This document shows positions 62,201-64,000 of a DNA stretch of 64,000 nucleotides, piece after piece. The position numbers and the translations under genes are program-made. The stretch lies in contig NZ_CP110395.1 of assembly GCF_029910215.1 (NCBI RefSeq), positions 1,984,001 through 2,048,000 of the forward strand, given 5' to 3'. The notes beneath the pieces were generated by a model, which ran no database searches, was not told the origin of the DNA, and saw only the letters and a list, made by a program, of their open reading frames with translations. This stretch comes from Paraburkholderia sp. D15. Its GTDB lineage: Bacteria > Pseudomonadota > Gammaproteobacteria > Burkholderiales > Burkholderiaceae. Position 1 is the stretch's first letter. Each line of letters begins with the position of its first letter.

Positions 62201-63004
62201 ATGAAGCACGTCAAAGCAGTGATTTTCGATTGGGCCGGCACGGTGGTCGATTACGGTTCGCTCGCGCCGATGGGCGCTTTCGTCGAAACCTTCGAACAGT
62301 TCGGCGTAGCGATTTCGATCGACGAGGCGCGCGGCCCGATGGGCATGGCGAAACGGCCGCATATCGCGGCGCTGATGGCGTTGCCGCGGGTCGCGCAAGC
62401 CTGGGCCGACCAGTACGGCCACGCGCCGACCGAGGCCGATATCGACGCCGTGTACGACGTGTTCGTGCCGAAGAACATCGCGGTGGCCGCGAGCTACAGC
62501 TCGGTGATTCCCGGCGTCGCGCAGGTGGCGAGCGCGCTGCGCGGCGACGACATCCGCATCGGCACGACCACCGGCTATACCCGCGAGATCATGGCCGAGA
62601 TCCTGCCGGGCGCGGCGCGGCAAGGCTTCGCGCCGGACAGCCTCGTGTGCACCGGCGACACGCCGGAAGGCCGGCCGTCGCCGTACATGATCTACAAGAC
62701 GCTGCCCGAACTCGGCGTGTGGCGCGCGAAGGATGCGATCAAGGTGGACGACACCGAGGTCGGCATCGAGGAAGGCATCAACGGCGGCACGTGGGCGGTC
62801 GGCGTGGCGGTGAGCGGCAACGCGTTCGGCATGGCCGAGGCGGACGTCAAGGCGTTGGCGCCGGATGAATTCGCGTGGCGTCGCGAGGCGGCGGTCGAGA
62901 AGCTGCGCGCGGCCGGCGCGCATTACGTGATCGACAGCGTCGCGGATCTGATGCCGGTGGTGTACGAGATCGACGCGCGTCTCGCGCGCGGCGAGCGGCC
63001 GTAA
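62201..63004 (+). CDS. phnX: Phosphonoacetaldehyde hydrolase (phosphonatase)
   Basis: 267 residues, the family length. HAD nucleophile motif VIFDWAGTVVDYG (Asp12), the Schiff-base-type lysine in MGMAKRPHI (about 54), TGYTREIM with the HAD motif II Thr, and acidic IKVDDTEVGIEEG at the end. It splits phosphonoacetaldehyde into acetaldehyde and phosphate, completing C-P bond cleavage after PhnW. AAGGA lies before the ATG at 62201. The pathway supplies phosphorus from 2-aminoethylphosphonate; its transporter genes are not in this window. Confidence 0.93.
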   Translation: MKHVKAVIFDWAGTVVDYGSLAPMGAFVETFEQFGVAISIDEARGPMGMAKRPHIAALMALPRVAQAWADQYGHAPTEADIDAVYDVFVPKNIAVAASYSSVIPGVAQVASALRGDDIRIGTTTGYTREIMAEILPGAARQGFAPDSLVCTGDTPEGRPSPYMIYKTLPELGVWRAKDAIKVDDTEVGIEEGINGGTWAVGVAVSGNAFGMAEADVKALAPDEFAWRREAAVEKLRAAGAHYVIDSVADLMPVVYEIDARLARGERP

Positions 63005-63010
63005 CGGGAT

Positions 63011-63052
63011 GAACCGGGCCACGCGCACGGCGACGTCGCGCCGGCCCGGTTC
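63011..63052. terminator. Hairpin after phnX
   Basis: GAACCGGGCC at 63011-63020 and GGCCCGGTTC at 63043-63052 form an exact 10-bp stem between phnX and the convergent LysR gene. No T-run, so it may serve both directions weakly. Confidence 0.5.
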
Positions 63053-63063
63053 GTCGCCATCGC

Positions 63064-63969
63064 TTACTTGAAAAACCCCACCGCCAGATCGATGAACTCG
63101 CGGATCTTGCGCGGCACGAACTCGCGGCTCGGGTACACGAGCGACACCGCCACGTCGCCGTTGGTGACCGCGTAGTCGCCCAGCACGCGCACCAGCGTGC
63201 CGCTGCGCAGTTCGTCGGCGACCATTTCCAGCGGCAGCATCGCGATGCCCATCGCGCCGAGCGTCGCCTGCTTCTGCATGATCATGCTGTTGACCGTGAA
63301 CGACGCGTCGAGCGCGATGCTTTCCTCGCTGCCGCTCGCCTTGCCGTTGCGGCTGAACACCCACGTCTGCGGACTCGTATCCAACGCGGCGGCGATCACG
63401 CGATGCCGCGCGAGATCGCCTGGCGTCCTCGGCGTGCCGGCCTGGTCGAGATACGCGGCCGCCGCCACGGGCACCGCGTGCGAGCTGATGAGCCGCCGCA
63501 CCACCAGCGATTCCGAGCGGATCATGTGCTCGGTGACGATGCCCACGTCGAAACCGCCTTCCAGCAGATCCACCCGTTTCTCGGTGAGCGTGACGCGCAG
63601 CTTCACCTGCGGAAACTTCGCCTGATATTCGGCGAACAGCGGCGTGAGCCGGAACAGCGAAAAACTGCCGAGCGCCACGATGCGCAGATCGCCCGCCACT
63701 TCCTTCTGCGTGGTGGTCGCGCGCGACTCCACTTCCTCCAGCTCCGACATCACGACGCGGCAGCCATCCGCGTAATCCGCGCCGGCCTCGGTCAGCACGA
63801 CCTTGCGCGTGGTGCGCTGGAACAGGCGGATGCCCAGATGCTTTTCGAGGCTCGACACGTGGCGCGTGACCACCGAGGTCGACACGCCGAGCTGTTCCGC
63901 GGCCTGCGCGAAACTGCCCGCGTCCGCGACCTTGACGAAGGCCTGCATGGCCTGAAAGAGATTGATCAT
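63064..63969 (-). CDS. LysR-family regulator (aminoaromatic/CrgA-like subgroup)
   Basis: 301 residues. HTH: INLFQAMQAFVKVADAGSFA, LGVSTSVVTRHVSSLEKHLG. Effector domain starts GDLRIVALGSFSLFRLTPLF and ends VYPSREFVPRKIREFIDLAV, as in the CrgA/DmlR-like subgroup. Transcribed towards phnX; its likely target lies beyond the right edge, divergent from it. The gene is complete. Confidence 0.88.
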   Translation of the reverse strand: MINLFQAMQAFVKVADAGSFAQAAEQLGVSTSVVTRHVSSLEKHLGIRLFQRTTRKVVLTEAGADYADGCRVVMSELEEVESRATTTQKEVAGDLRIVALGSFSLFRLTPLFAEYQAKFPQVKLRVTLTEKRVDLLEGGFDVGIVTEHMIRSESLVVRRLISSHAVPVAAAAYLDQAGTPRTPGDLARHRVIAAALDTSPQTWVFSRNGKASGSEESIALDASFTVNSMIMQKQATLGAMGIAMLPLEMVADELRSGTLVRVLGDYAVTNGDVAVSLVYPSREFVPRKIREFIDLAVGFFK

Positions 63970-64000
63970 GTCAGTGCAAAAACGGTTTCGTTAGGGCGTG

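Overview
The window is a GC-rich, gene-dense stretch of a beta-proteobacterial chromosome. The gene content (PobA, hopanoid head-group genes, LpiA/AcvB, ProQ, PhnWX, many LysR regulators, DUF4148-like secreted proteins) points to Burkholderiales, most likely Burkholderia or Paraburkholderia. No rRNA, tRNA, CRISPR array, intact transposase or phage structural gene was recognised. The assignment rests on remembered family similarity, not on a search.

Layout. 1-4.1 kb: the end of an AhpD-like gene, a TrxR-type ferredoxin-NADP reductase, a small glycine-rich secreted protein and a PAS-PAS hybrid histidine kinase. 4.2-7.0 kb: a translationally coupled trio of acyl-CoA dehydrogenase-like protein, NodS-type methyltransferase and glycosyltransferase. 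7-13.1 kb: a DHA2 MFS pump, two tiny genes, and an lpiA-acvB operon that makes and hydrolyses aminoacyl-phosphatidylglycerol. 13.1-15 kb: ilvA behind an isoleucine-rich leader peptide and an intrinsic terminator, which together have the form of a translational attenuator. 15.2-18 kb: pobA and small envelope proteins. 18.2-22.3 kb: a kdgR-like/kduD/kduI/kdgT block for unsaturated uronate breakdown, with two related 15-bp operators.

22.4-27.7 kb is an AT-richer island between a 16-bp direct repeat, one copy of which is the 3' end of a GNAT gene. It carries a 973-residue M23 + SH3 + EF-hand + GH108 peptidoglycan hydrolase without a signal peptide, a stop-start coupled periplasmic protein, an LprI-family lysozyme-inhibitor-like protein and a further small secreted protein. 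Together these look like a toxin with an immunity bank, probably delivered by type VI secretion.

27.6-40.8 kb: GNAT acetyltransferase, a GabD-like dehydrogenase, a cold-shock protein, then hopanoid side-chain genes in two operons (hpnJ / hpnI-like / hpnL-like and membrane protein / hpnI / hpnK) on either side of a PmrAB/QseBC-type two-component system. Both operons start with the same promoter, CTTAAG-N5-CTTCAG-N10-TAGTAT. ProQ follows.

40.8-48.2 kb: a membrane-anchored TAXI binding protein, a DUF2946/outer-membrane/CopC metal cluster, and a MarR regulator with a CBS-ClC channel and an HPP-CBS protein that share one operator type. 48.2-64 kb: a diguanylate cyclase, an amidohydrolase-MFS-LysR cluster, a LysR-MHS transporter-M20 amidase-deacetylase-SDR cluster probably for amide or polyamine use, and a LysR-phnW-phnX 2-aminoethylphosphonate cluster, ending in another LysR gene.
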